Positions 55,278 through 63,529 of a stretch of 64,000 bases of DNA are shown piece by piece. The notes under the pieces are model-generated. The model saw only the letters and a list, made by a program, of their open reading frames with translations, did not search any database and had not been told where the DNA came from. A program made the translations under genes and the position numbers. Position 1 is the stretch's first letter; each line of letters opens with the position of its first letter. The DNA is from CAZHFW01 sp964531675 (GTDB lineage: Bacteria > Planctomycetota > Phycisphaerae > Phycisphaerales > UBA1924), in assembly GCA_964531675.1 (NCBI GenBank), contig CAZHFW010000013.1:27835-91834 (forward strand), written 5' to 3'.

Positions 55278-56249
55278 TCAGGCCTGCAGCGGGCAGCCCA
55301 GACACTGGGGCACCTCGGGGCGGGTCAGCACCCGCTCACGCAGACGCCGCCGCTCGGGACGGTTATACAGCTCGAGCACGTGGGTGTCGGCGACCTGACC
55401 GAAGCCCAGCGCCGCGTCGTGATCAGTACAGCAGAAGGCATCCTTCCCGTTGGCCAGGAAGTGGATCCCGAACCACTGACGGCAACCCGTCGCGGGGGTC
55501 GCGATCGTCACTGGGGTATCAACCGCCTGCATCCAGTCCATGCGCCGCCCGAGCCAAACCTCGAACTTCGGCCAGCGAGCCGACACCCACGCGCGGAACT
55601 CCTGATCCGCCGAGGTGCCGTCGCACACCCGGCTGATCGACGGGCTGCACTGGAGCTTTCCCGACTCGAGCCTGGCGTGCACGCGATCGATCGCCGCGAC
55701 GGCGCGCTGGTAGTCCAGCTTCATGACCCGCTGATACTCCGCCTCGCGGTGATCGTTGAACGAGATGTTGAAGTAGCGCAGGTTCCGGATCCCGCAGAGG
55801 CGGTCCAGATTCGCATCGGTCAGCGCCGAAGCGTTCGTGAAGATGCAAGGCCTGGCGTTGGGCAGCTCGCGGTTGACCCGCTCCAGGATCGGGAAGATCC
55901 GCTTGTCCAGGAATGGCTCGTTGACGCGCACCGCGTAGAAGTCAAAGGGCAGATCCGACGGGATGTCACGCAGATCGCCGAGCACCTTGTCGATGAGCTC
56001 GTCGCTCATCCGCTCGCCCTTGCGCGCCATCGTCGGATACGGACAGAAATTGCACGAGGCGTTGCACAACGCCAGCGACTCGATCCCGACCTGCATCGGA
56101 TAGTCGAGGTACCGCGAGGAATACAAAGGCAGCACGAGGTGCTCCTGGTACCACCGGTCCTCTTCGGTCAACGGCGCCGGTTCGGTCAACGGCGCCGGGA
56201 CGCCCCCGAGCGGACGTTGCTCCAGCGTGAGTTTGACCGTCGCGGGCAT
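55278..56249 (-). CDS. Radical SAM protein with SPASM-like C-terminus
   Basis: The 323-residue product has the radical SAM cluster motif CNASCNFC (Cys-x3-Cys-x2-Cys) near residue 62 and YFNISFNDHREAEYQRVM in the barrel. A C-terminal Cys-rich region follows (CRQWFGIHFLANGKDAFCCTDHDAALGFGQV ... PQCLGCPLQA), as in SPASM auxiliary cluster domains. Such enzymes modify peptides or make cofactors; the target is unknown. It lies 26 bases before the amidotransferase, so co-transcription is likely. An 18-base tandem duplication near the start repeats six residues. Confidence 0.85.
   Translation of the reverse strand: MPATVKLTLEQRPLGGVPAPLTEPAPLTEEDRWYQEHLVLPLYSSRYLDYPMQVGIESLALCNASCNFCPYPTMARKGERMSDELIDKVLGDLRDIPSDLPFDFYAVRVNEPFLDKRIFPILERVNRELPNARPCIFTNASALTDANLDRLCGIRNLRYFNISFNDHREAEYQRVMKLDYQRAVAAIDRVHARLESGKLQCSPSISRVCDGTSADQEFRAWVSARWPKFEVWLGRRMDWMQAVDTPVTIATPATGCRQWFGIHFLANGKDAFCCTDHDAALGFGQVADTHVLELYNRPERRRLRERVLTRPEVPQCLGCPLQA
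56163..56198. repeat. 18-bp perfect tandem duplication
   Basis: TTCGGTCAACGGCGCCGG occurs twice back to back inside the radical SAM gene and encodes a doubled Pro-Ala-Pro-Leu-Thr-Glu unit near the N-terminus. It looks like recent slippage. Confidence 0.8.
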
Positions 56250-56346
56250 GCGCTCGCTATCGGACGAAGGGAGGGGGGTCTTGAATTATCCGGCACTCCG
56301 AACCCCTCCAGCTCCCGGCAAAGCCCCGAACATATCCTTGGGCACC

Positions 56347-56841
56347 ATGTCCACCCCCAGCCTCGACATCGTGAGCCGCGTCGACTTCGCCGAACTCGAT
56401 AACGCCGTCAACAACCTCAAGAAGGCCATGAGCACCCGCTTCGACTTCAAGGGGAGCCAGTGGACCATCGAGGTCGACAAGAAAGAGAAGAAGATCAAGA
56501 TCGTCGCGGAGGACGGCACCAAGCACCGCGGCATCCAGGAAGAGTTCCTCAAGGCCGCCATGCGCCGCGGCATCGACGCCAAAGCCATGGTCTGGGGCGA
56601 GACCGAACCCGGCCTGGCGGGCAACCTGAAGCGCACCATCGAGATCAAGTCGGGCCTGGATCAGGACACCGCCAAGCAGATCGTCAAGCTCATCAAGGAC
56701 AGCAAGCTCAAGGTCACCGCGTCCATCCAAGGCGAAGAAGTCCGCGTCTCGGGCAAGCAAATCGACGACCTGCAGACCATTATGAAAGTCCTCCCCGGCC
56801 AGATCGCGGTCCCCTTGCAGTTTGTGAACTTCAAGCGCTGA
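56347..56841 (+). CDS. YajQ family nucleotide-binding protein (UPF0234)
   Basis: The 164-residue product begins SLDIVSRVDFAELDNAVNNLKKAMSTRFDFKGS, the conserved YajQ start, and continues through KSGLDQDTAKQIVKLIKDSKLKVTASIQGEEVRVSGKQIDDLQTIM. The length and both ferredoxin-like halves are complete. Some members bind cyclic di-GMP and others bind tRNA or GTP, so the ligand here is uncertain. No ribosome-binding site; TATCCT lies 8 bases before the ATG. It is divergent from the radical SAM gene. Confidence 0.92.
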   Translation: MSTPSLDIVSRVDFAELDNAVNNLKKAMSTRFDFKGSQWTIEVDKKEKKIKIVAEDGTKHRGIQEEFLKAAMRRGIDAKAMVWGETEPGLAGNLKRTIEIKSGLDQDTAKQIVKLIKDSKLKVTASIQGEEVRVSGKQIDDLQTIMKVLPGQIAVPLQFVNFKR

Positions 56842-57086
56842 ATCTGAGCGGCTTCCGATCCGCGCCTGCTGCTTTCTCACATCATGAGTCGAGAAAACAC
56901 TCCGATGCGCAGGAAGTACCCCATCCCCCCACCACGCCCGGTCAGCCTACGAACGCAACGCACAGAATTGCGGCGATTCGAAGCAAAATGGCACGAATCT
57001 GAGCTTTGCAGCGTCGCGCTGTTCCGCGCGGCGATTCGTTGCACAGCTTCTCCACCGACACAGGTTGCGAGCCGATAGCTTGTGTG
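56842..57086. other. Spacer upstream of the Cys-rich locus
   Basis: About 245 bases, less GC-rich than the surroundings, with only short frames that lack support. The promoter of the next gene begins at 57087. Confidence 0.35.
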
Positions 57087-57115
57087 TTGACATGCAAGCA
57101 TCACATATTTAGTCT
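57087..57115 (+). promoter_or_regulatory. Canonical promoter placing the start of transcription at the ATG
   Basis: TTGACA at 57087-57092, 17-base spacer, TAGTCT at 57110-57115, six bases before the ATG at 57122. The usual +1 position falls on or next to the start codon. Confidence 0.7.
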
Positions 57116-57121
57116 CAACCT

Positions 57122-57448
57122 ATGTCCACCACACAGCCGCACAATCGCATCCGCTCCTTTCTTGCACTGTGGTGCGTCGTGATCGCGGGGTACGCGCTGA
57201 CCGGCGTGGCGCAGCTCGGCAATCCGGGAACGCCGGGCGACGGCGGCACGCAATGGCCCCAGCAAAAGTGCACCGCATCGGGAAGCTGCGCCGGCACGCC
57301 GGTGCCCGGGGGCGTCTGCCCGAGCGGCGAGTCGCCATGCTGTTGCAAGATCGCGCCCTCGGCGGTGTACGTCTGCGCCTGCCGCTCCTCCGATTCGTGT
57401 CTTCATCCCGGCGCGGGCAATCACTGCGATGAGTCCTCAAGCCAGTAA
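57122..57448 (+). CDS. Small Cys-rich exported protein
   Basis: The 108-residue protein has a hydrophobic signal or anchor at about residues 12-30 (SFLALWCVVIAGYALTGVA). The 78-residue exported part has ten Cys, including a CCC triplet and a Cys-Ala-Cys (SPCCCKIAPSAVYVCACRSSD). Five disulfides or a metal site are possible. It heads a three-gene run with a Tat-signal protein and a MauE-pseudopilin fusion. MauE-type proteins are linked to disulfide formation in Cys-rich partners, so it may be that domain's client (inference). No family recognised. Confidence 0.72.
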   Translation: MSTTQPHNRIRSFLALWCVVIAGYALTGVAQLGNPGTPGDGGTQWPQQKCTASGSCAGTPVPGGVCPSGESPCCCKIAPSAVYVCACRSSDSCLHPGAGNHCDESSSQ

Positions 57449-57468
57449 CCGCCGCTGCGAGGGCCACG

Positions 57469-58329
57469 ATGGACCGACGATCCTTCATCGCGATGTCCGC
57501 CGCTGCGGGAGTCGGCGTGTACCTCTGGAGCCCCTGGCGCAAGAAGGCCCTGCGCGAAGTGGACTACCCGCGCTGGTGCGTTGAAGAAGGTTCGCGGCGA
57601 TTCTCCGAACTGCCCTTCACTTCGCTCAAGAATCAATCCGCCGCGTCGCTGGCGGCAATACTCACGCCCGCCGTGGCGGAGATCGACACACGCGCGGGAT
57701 CATCCGCTGACGCCGGACCCCTGCTCGTCGCCTTCAGCGATTTCCTGTTTCAACGATTCGTTCAGGACTCGCCCGAGAGATACCGCGCGTGGCGTGGGGC
57801 AAACGGTTACATCCCACGAACCATGACGGAACTGACGCGCAATCGCCACGCGATGCCGGAGTCTTTCTCCACCATGGTCGGTCGCCCCTTGGGTGACAAC
57901 CCGAGCTTCGAGGCGTCGTTTGATGCGATCTTCCGCCCGGCGCTGGACTACAGCAACGGACTCAACCGGCCGGCGCGGATCGCGATCGGAAAGGGCGGCC
58001 TTGCGATGCTCTTCCGCCCGCTCCCAGCCGACGGCGATCCGGAACGCCCGCCGGTCGCGGGAAGCATCCCCTCCGATCTCTGGCGAGGCATGAGCGCCGC
58101 CAACGCGACGAGCTGGTGGACGCCCCCGGTTTCTCTTTCCACCCGCGACCAGAAGCCCAAGCCCGACAGCGTCGCGGAAGTCGGGCTCATCATCGAGTAC
58201 GCCGATGGCCGACGCTTCCCGACCCAGAGCCGTTGGCTCTTCTCGAGGAGCGCGAGCCGCTGGTTCATCGACGTTTGGACCACGTGCAACTTCCCGCTCG
58301 GATTGGGGCTTTCGAGCCTTGATTTCTGA
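57469..58329 (+). CDS. Exported protein of unknown function with Tat-like signal
   Basis: The 286-residue protein starts MDRRSFIAMSAAAGVGVYLW, a twin-arginine signal (RRSFIA). The body is a mixed fold with no recognised motif (RPARIAIGKGGLAMLF, EVGLIIEYADGRRFPTQSRWLFSRSASRWFIDVWTTC). Tat export implies folding, and often cofactor loading, before transport. It begins 21 bases after the Cys-rich gene and ends 59 bases before the MauE-pseudopilin gene, so the three form one likely operon. Confidence 0.7.
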   Translation: MDRRSFIAMSAAAGVGVYLWSPWRKKALREVDYPRWCVEEGSRRFSELPFTSLKNQSAASLAAILTPAVAEIDTRAGSSADAGPLLVAFSDFLFQRFVQDSPERYRAWRGANGYIPRTMTELTRNRHAMPESFSTMVGRPLGDNPSFEASFDAIFRPALDYSNGLNRPARIAIGKGGLAMLFRPLPADGDPERPPVAGSIPSDLWRGMSAANATSWWTPPVSLSTRDQKPKPDSVAEVGLIIEYADGRRFPTQSRWLFSRSASRWFIDVWTTCNFPLGLGLSSLDF

Positions 58330-58388
58330 CGCCCACCCGCACCCGGATCGTTCCGCGTGCCTGGCGTTCTGGTTCTGGAGTGAATCGC

Positions 58389-59651
58389 ATGGGGAACACT
58401 TCCATCCTCGCGGCCAGAATCGGGCTCGGCGGCGTGTTCCTGGCCGCGGTCGTTTCCAAGCTCCAGGATTTCCCCGCGTTCGTTTCGGTCGTCGCGCGTG
58501 CGTCCACGCTCTTCTCCGTGCCGCTGGTCGGAGAACCGGCGACCTGGGCCGCTCGGGTTGTCGTGATGCTTGAGACGTTTTTGGCGACCTCGCTCTTGAT
58601 CGATCTGAGGCGTCGCTGGCTCCCGCCACTGGTCGCGGGCGTGCTGGGCTTCTTCACGATTGCGGGTGTGGTGCTCCTGATCTCCGGATCGACGACCTGC
58701 GGCTGCATGCGCCTGCCGCCGGGAGCCGCCAGCTGGATGACGTCGTTTGAAGGTCTCGTGCTTCGCAATGTGCTGCTGATTCTCGCGGCGCTGCTGGTGT
58801 TGCCCGAAAGGCCGTCGCTCCCGACGCAAGCAGCACTCCCAACGCAACCAGTCCTCCCAAAGCAGGCGGCCACCGCGAGTTTGCACGCCGACGGCGCGCG
58901 CGCCTTCACGCTCATCGAAATGATGGTCGTCATCGCGGTCACCGCAGCCCTGGTCGGACTGGCTCTCCCGGCCGGGCGGGTCTCTCGCTTGCGTGCGCAG
59001 CAGACCAAGTCAGGCGCCGTCATGCACGACCTCATGTCGTCGCTCCAGCTCTACGCCAACGCCAATCAGGACTTCTTTCCGTACGCACAAACCGCGGGCG
59101 ATCCGACCGCACCGCTCCGACTTCCGCGTGTCACCCTCGGCTCAGACCGCAGCTATTTCATGGGAGGCTCGACCTACTGGCCCAACCTGCTCATCGGCTC
59201 TGAGATCGATGATTTGGCCCGGATCGCGATCTCACTGCCCGCGGTGGAGCAATCAAACCTCGAGGACGGGTATCCCGCCGAAACGATCCGCAGCAAGTAC
59301 CTGCTGACCCACAACGCCTTCGCGAAGTCGCCGTATTGGGACGCCGACGAGGCCCCGGAAGGACTTGGCTGGTTCGTTCCCTGCCGGCTGAGCGAGGTTT
59401 CGTATCCCTCGGAGAAGGGCATCCTGCTCGACATCTTCACGACGTCGCTCGCCAATCGATCGGGCAATCGGCCAACGCCCGCCATCGACAGCCCCGTGGC
59501 GTTTGCCGACAGCAGCATCGGTTCATCGCACTGGGCGTCGCCGCTCGACGTGTATCCGCGCGAGCTGGTGGTGGAAAGGCCCTACGGCGCCTGGGGACGC
59601 ACGATCCTCTCGACGCGTCACGGCCTCAGCGGCCGCGATCTTCGACGATAG
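58389..59651 (+). CDS. MauE/DoxX-like membrane domain fused to a pseudopilin
   Basis: ATG at 58389 lies 8 bases after GGAG (GTG 58380 is an alternative), giving 420 residues. Residues 1-140 have four membrane helices, like MauE/DoxX (ARIGLGGVFLAAVVSKLQDF; a loop TTCGCMRLPPG). A Pro/Gln linker follows. At about 170-190 comes a complete prepilin-type segment, ARAFTLIEMMVVIAVTAALVG, leading into a pseudopilin globular domain with the tail STRHGLSGRDLRR shared with the pseudopilins at 1.6-6.6 kb. No stop or frameshift separates the parts. If cut by prepilin peptidase, one chain would give both a membrane redox protein and a pilin. Confidence 0.85.
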   Translation: MGNTSILAARIGLGGVFLAAVVSKLQDFPAFVSVVARASTLFSVPLVGEPATWAARVVVMLETFLATSLLIDLRRRWLPPLVAGVLGFFTIAGVVLLISGSTTCGCMRLPPGAASWMTSFEGLVLRNVLLILAALLVLPERPSLPTQAALPTQPVLPKQAATASLHADGARAFTLIEMMVVIAVTAALVGLALPAGRVSRLRAQQTKSGAVMHDLMSSLQLYANANQDFFPYAQTAGDPTAPLRLPRVTLGSDRSYFMGGSTYWPNLLIGSEIDDLARIAISLPAVEQSNLEDGYPAETIRSKYLLTHNAFAKSPYWDADEAPEGLGWFVPCRLSEVSYPSEKGILLDIFTTSLANRSGNRPTPAIDSPVAFADSSIGSSHWASPLDVYPRELVVERPYGAWGRTILSTRHGLSGRDLRR

Positions 59652-59670
59652 AACCGCCGACGCGCGACGT

Positions 59671-60483
59671 TCAGGCCGCCTCGCTGCTCCGCATCTCGCC
59701 CTTGGTTCCCGCGACGCCGTCACGGGTCACGTAGAACAGATGGGGGCAGATGGGATACGGCAGACGCTTGAAGTCCGTCTCGACCCGGCTGGCCAGACGC
59801 TTCAGGAAGACGTTGGGACCGGCAGACATCGCCAGGAACATGTCACGGGCGGGGGTCGCGACGTAGAAGTCGCCCCCGAGCTGCGGCGCCAGGCGGTGGT
59901 ACAGGCCGGACAGCAGCAGGCGGGCCGCGTCGTAACCATCGTGCTGTGAGACGATCGCGGCCTTGCCGCCTTCCTTGCTCTCGACGAGCTGGATCTCAAG
60001 CTCGGGGCTGTAGTGGTCCAGGTTCTCGCGGGCGATCTGCTCGACCTCTTCCACGCACAGGCCCCAGCGGACCACCTGCTCGGTGGTGATGCTGACGGTC
60101 ATCTGCGGCAGATCGGTGACGAAGACCACGACCGTGTCGTTCACGAAAGGCACGTGCGCGACCTGCTCGCGGTTGAGATGCTCGAAGATCGTCTCGGGCT
60201 GAATGCGGGGCATGATCCGGGGCCTGGCGAAATCCAGGGACATGGACATGAACTGCATCGCCTCGCCCGAGAAGAGCTGGTCGAGGTAGTGCTCCACGAT
60301 CTCCGACCCGCGGTCGGGCTCGTGGTTGACCATGCGGAAGAGGTTCTCGAGGTCGAGGCGACGGCCGTTCACCAGGAGCTCGCGGGGCCCGACGAGATTG
60401 ATCTCGTAGGAAGGCTGGAGCTTCTTGAGGAGCGTGGCGACGAACTCGGCGAAGGCTTCGGGCTCTCGTGGAAGGCTCGACAT
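59671..60483 (-). CDS. DUF1444 (YtpQ-like) family protein
   Basis: From the ATG at 60483 the 270-residue protein shows the DUF1444 pattern: LFRMVNHEPDRGSEIVEHYLDQL, ARPRIMPRIQPETIFEHLN, VFVTDLPQMTVSITTEQVVRWGL and HDGYDAARLLLSGLY. It ends FLAMSAGPNVFLKRLASRV. The family is cytoplasmic, of unknown function, best known from Bacillus YtpQ. A GGGGAG site precedes the start. It converges with the MauE-pseudopilin gene across 19 bases. Confidence 0.82.
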   Translation of the reverse strand: MSSLPREPEAFAEFVATLLKKLQPSYEINLVGPRELLVNGRRLDLENLFRMVNHEPDRGSEIVEHYLDQLFSGEAMQFMSMSLDFARPRIMPRIQPETIFEHLNREQVAHVPFVNDTVVVFVTDLPQMTVSITTEQVVRWGLCVEEVEQIARENLDHYSPELEIQLVESKEGGKAAIVSQHDGYDAARLLLSGLYHRLAPQLGGDFYVATPARDMFLAMSAGPNVFLKRLASRVETDFKRLPYPICPHLFYVTRDGVAGTKGEMRSSEAA

Positions 60484-61034
60484 GACCCGCACTCCCCAGG
60501 AACGATCGACTTGCGACGGCGCAAACGCAGCGGCCGTTGTCGGCCGCCATTCCCGGACCCGCCTCGGGCGCACCACTCATGCGCACGCGGCGGCCGTTTG
60601 GGGGCGGCCCGCGTCTGGGTCATCGGTGTTCGATCCGAGCCACCGGCGCGGTGTGTTCTGGCAAAGTCGAAGATGCTGCGCAGCGGCGCCGTTGGGAACG
60701 CCTGCGCGGGCGGCGCACGCGTTATGGCTCGCGCCAAAGTTGCGCAAGAACGCGGATGGGGCCTTGACAGACCCCTTGGCGTATTCCTCTCAGGCTCGCC
60801 CTCTGGCGGGATCGGGCCTATCGTGGACCCCTCCCCCCGGAGCCCTCAGGGACGCCTCAGAAGGCCCCTTTGCGGGTCCGGGGCGAACGAAACCCTGCCG
60901 TTGGCGTCGGGTGTGAAGGGCGTATAATCTCCCTCACCCGGGGGCGAGGGCCATCGTGGGGCCGCCCGAACGTTCGGGTCTGGCTCGACCGGCCGGGTTC
61001 AACCATCTTCTTGCATGATCGCGGGAGACCAAGC
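60484..61034. other. 551-base intergenic region upstream of acpP
   Basis: No gene such as rpmF, plsX or fabD is present despite the acpP-fabF context. It holds a GCGGCCG-TTGT-CGGCCGC hairpin at 60530-60547, an isolated TTGACA at 60764-60769 without a fitting -10, and the acpP promoter at the right end. The acpP leader would be about 100 bases. Confidence 0.45.
60901..60928 (+). promoter_or_regulatory. Predicted acpP promoter
   Basis: TTGGCG at 60901-60906, 16-base spacer, perfect TATAAT at 60923-60928. Confidence 0.65.
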
Positions 61035-61283
61035 GTGACCGAACAGGAAATCGAAGCGAAGGTGATCGAGATCGTGGCCGAGCAGATGGGCGCCGACAAG
61101 GGCAAGATCTCGCGGAGCACGAGCTTCGTCGAAGACCTGAACGCCGACAGCCTCGACACCGTCGAGCTGGTCATGGAGCTCGAGGACGAGTTCGAGACCT
61201 CCATCCCGGACGAGCAGGCCGAGAAGATCAAGACCGTCGGTGAAGCGATCGACTTCATCGTCAAGAACCGCGGGAACGAGTAA
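61035..61283 (+). CDS. acpP: Acyl carrier protein
   Basis: GTG at 61035 follows GGGAG by about 8 bases and gives 82 residues. The helix II site FVEDLNADSLDTVELVMELEDEFE carries the Ser (DSLD) that receives 4'-phosphopantetheine. The acidic four-helix composition and PDEQAEKIKTVGEAIDFI end are typical. It carries growing acyl chains in type II fatty acid synthesis and lies 27 bases upstream of fabF. Confidence 0.95.
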   Translation: MTEQEIEAKVIEIVAEQMGADKGKISRSTSFVEDLNADSLDTVELVMELEDEFETSIPDEQAEKIKTVGEAIDFIVKNRGNE

Positions 61284-61310
61284 CTTCGTTCCTGGCTGGG
61301 CAAGAACCTC

Positions 61311-62597
61311 ATGGCTACCACTGCGCCCGGATCCCGCCGAGTCGTCATCACCGGCTTAGGCGCTGTCACCAATCTCGGTCTCAACGCCGGGGCCACCTGG
61401 GCCTCCATGCGCGAGGGCAAGAGCGGCATCAGCCGCCTCGAGGGTGAAGAGTTCGAGCAGTGGCACGACCGCTGGGACGCCCGCATCGCCGGGCAGATCA
61501 AGGACTTCCAGCCCACCTCCATCATCGAGCAGCGCGAGGTCAAGCGCATCGACCGCGTCGCCATCCTCGGCCTCGCGGCCGCGGCCGAAGCGGTCAAGCA
61601 CTCCGGGGTCGACTTTGACGCCTGCGACCGCGATCGCTGCGGCGTCGTCGTCGGCTCGGGCATCGGTGGCATCAACACCATCGAGCACGGCGTCGTCCTC
61701 ATGAAGGAGCGTGGGCCTGATCGCCTCAGCCCCTTCACCGTCCCGCGCCTCATGGTCAACGCGACCACGGGCAACGTCTCCATCCGCTTCGGCCTCCGCG
61801 GACCCTCCGGCGCGCACGCCACCGCCTGCGCCTCCTCGGGTCATGCGATCGCCGACGCGGTGAACCAGATCCAGCGCGGCCACGCGGACGTCATGGTCGC
61901 CGGCGGCTCCGAAGCCGCGGTCGCCCCGCTGTGCATCGGCGCGTTCATGGTCATGCGGGCCCTTTCGACCCGCAACGACGAGCCCACCCGCGCCAGCCGT
62001 CCGTTCGACCTGGACCGCGATGGCTTCGTCCTGGCCGAGGGCGCCGCGATGTGCATCCTCGAGTCCGAGGAGCACGCCAAGAAGCGCGGCGCCAAGATCT
62101 ACGCCGAGCTCGTCGGTTGCGGCAACTCCTGCGACGCGACCCACATCACCGCTCCGGACGAGAATGGCGGCGGCGCCAGCCGTTCCATGCAGATGGCGCT
62201 CCGGGACGCCCATCTCAACCCGGACCAGATCGAATACGTCAACGCCCACGGCACCTCGACGCCCTTGGGCGACAAGGCCGAGGTCGCCGCGGTCCTCAAG
62301 GTCTTCGGAGACCACGCCCGCAAGTCCTCGGGCGGCAAGCTCCTGATGAGCTCCACCAAGAGCATGCACGGGCACTGCCTGGGCGCCTCGGGCGCGGTGG
62401 AACTGGTCGCCTGCATCCACGCGGTCCACGACGGGATCATCGCCCCCACCATCAACCTCGAGAGGCCCGATCCGGACTTCGACATCGACCTGGTCCCCAA
62501 CCACGCCCGCGAACGCCGCGTGCGCTACGCGATGAACAACACCTTCGGCTTCGGCGGCCACAACGTGACCCTGATCGTCGGCCGGTACGACGGCTGA
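61311..62597 (+). CDS. fabF: 3-oxoacyl-ACP synthase II (KAS II)
   Basis: The 428-residue thiolase-fold enzyme starts RRVVITGLGAVTNLGLNAG. It has the catalytic Cys in ATACASSGHAI, the two His in NAHGTSTPLGDKAE and KSMHGHCLGASGAVE, and ends NNTFGFGGHNVTLIVGRY. It condenses malonyl-ACP with acyl-ACP for chain elongation. It is slightly longer than E. coli FabF owing to the QWHDRWDARIAGQI region. It forms a pair with acpP and is followed by a terminator. Confidence 0.95.
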   Translation: MATTAPGSRRVVITGLGAVTNLGLNAGATWASMREGKSGISRLEGEEFEQWHDRWDARIAGQIKDFQPTSIIEQREVKRIDRVAILGLAAAAEAVKHSGVDFDACDRDRCGVVVGSGIGGINTIEHGVVLMKERGPDRLSPFTVPRLMVNATTGNVSIRFGLRGPSGAHATACASSGHAIADAVNQIQRGHADVMVAGGSEAAVAPLCIGAFMVMRALSTRNDEPTRASRPFDLDRDGFVLAEGAAMCILESEEHAKKRGAKIYAELVGCGNSCDATHITAPDENGGGASRSMQMALRDAHLNPDQIEYVNAHGTSTPLGDKAEVAAVLKVFGDHARKSSGGKLLMSSTKSMHGHCLGASGAVELVACIHAVHDGIIAPTINLERPDPDFDIDLVPNHARERRVRYAMNNTFGFGGHNVTLIVGRYDG

Positions 62598-62626
62598 TCC
62601 GCCCCAACATCAAGCGACCCACCCAC

Positions 62627-62654
62627 CACCCCCGAGGGCTTCCCCCCGGGGGTG
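62627..62654 (+). terminator. Terminator after fabF
   Basis: 8-bp stem CACCCCCG / CGGGGGTG with a 12-base loop, followed by CTTTGTTG, 30 bases after the stop. Confidence 0.6.
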
Positions 62655-62786
62655 CTTTGTTGATCCGCCCCACCACCACCGACCGGCATGCTTCCCCCCG
62701 CATTTTCTGGAAGCAAGCCGCGAACCCGCTTACTGAGAATCAAGTATCATCTGGGCCACCGGCCGTGCCGGGGTGAGGATGTGCAC

Positions 62787-63506
62787 GTGACCCAGAATGC
62801 TGCGGTGCTTCCAGACGGGGCCTCGTCCCCCGCTTCGCCTCCGGGCCAGGCGGCCCTGAAGATCTCGGGCCTCGAGTTCAGGTACGAGCCCTCGGGACCG
62901 GCCTTGGCCAAGGTCTCGTCGCTCCTCGTCGCGCCGGGCGAGCAGGTGCTGCTCACCGGCGGTTCCGGCGCGGGCAAGTCCACGTTGCTCCAGCTCATCG
63001 CGGGCCTGCTCGAACCCACCTCGGGCACGATCGAGGTCGCGGGACGCAACATCCACGCGCTCCGAGGTGCTGCCCGCGACACGTTCCGTGGGCGTCACAT
63101 CGGCTTCATCTTCCAGACCTTCAATCTGCTGCACGGGTTTTCCGCGCTGGAGAACGTCATGGCGTCGCTCAAGTTCTCCGCGATCCCGGCGCGGGAGCAC
63201 CGCCAGAAGGCCGCCTCACTCCTGACGCACCTCGGGATCGACCGGCACGACGCCGATCCCGATCGTTTAAGCGTTGGACAACAGCAGCGCGTGGCGGTCG
63301 CGCGGGCGGTCGCTGCCCGGCCCGAACTGGTGCTCGCCGACGAACCGACCGCCAGCCTCGATCCGGAGAACGCGGGCGCCGCGATCGATCTCATCCAGGC
63401 CGCGTGCCGGGAGAGCGGCGCCGCACTGGTGTGCGTGAGCCACGACCCCGCGATGGCCTCCAAGTTTGAACGCCGGATCAAGCTCTCCGAGCTTGCGGGC
63501 GCCTGA
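62787..63506 (+). CDS. ABC transporter ATP-binding protein (LolD/MacB type)
   Basis: The start is GTG 62787, 8 bases after GTGAGGAT; the longer frame upstream is not needed. The 239-residue ATPase has Walker A LTGGSGAGKSTLLQLIAG, Q-loop GFIFQTFNLL, the LLHGFSALENVMASL segment typical of LolD/MacB/FtsE, signature LSVGQQQRVAVARAVA and Walker B LVLADEPTASLDPENA. The signature has LSVGQ instead of LSGGQ, a tolerated variant. It is paired with the permease gene 24 bases later and probably works in lipoprotein release or efflux. Confidence 0.9.
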   Translation: MTQNAAVLPDGASSPASPPGQAALKISGLEFRYEPSGPALAKVSSLLVAPGEQVLLTGGSGAGKSTLLQLIAGLLEPTSGTIEVAGRNIHALRGAARDTFRGRHIGFIFQTFNLLHGFSALENVMASLKFSAIPAREHRQKAASLLTHLGIDRHDADPDRLSVGQQQRVAVARAVAARPELVLADEPTASLDPENAGAAIDLIQAACRESGAALVCVSHDPAMASKFERRIKLSELAGA

Positions 63507-63529
63507 CGACTCAACCAACGGACACGCCC

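Noticed and set aside
60764..60787. A perfect TTGACA upstream of acpP as a second promoter.
   Set aside because: No acceptable -10 hexamer lies 15-19 bases downstream. The TTGGCG/TATAAT pair at 60901 is better.
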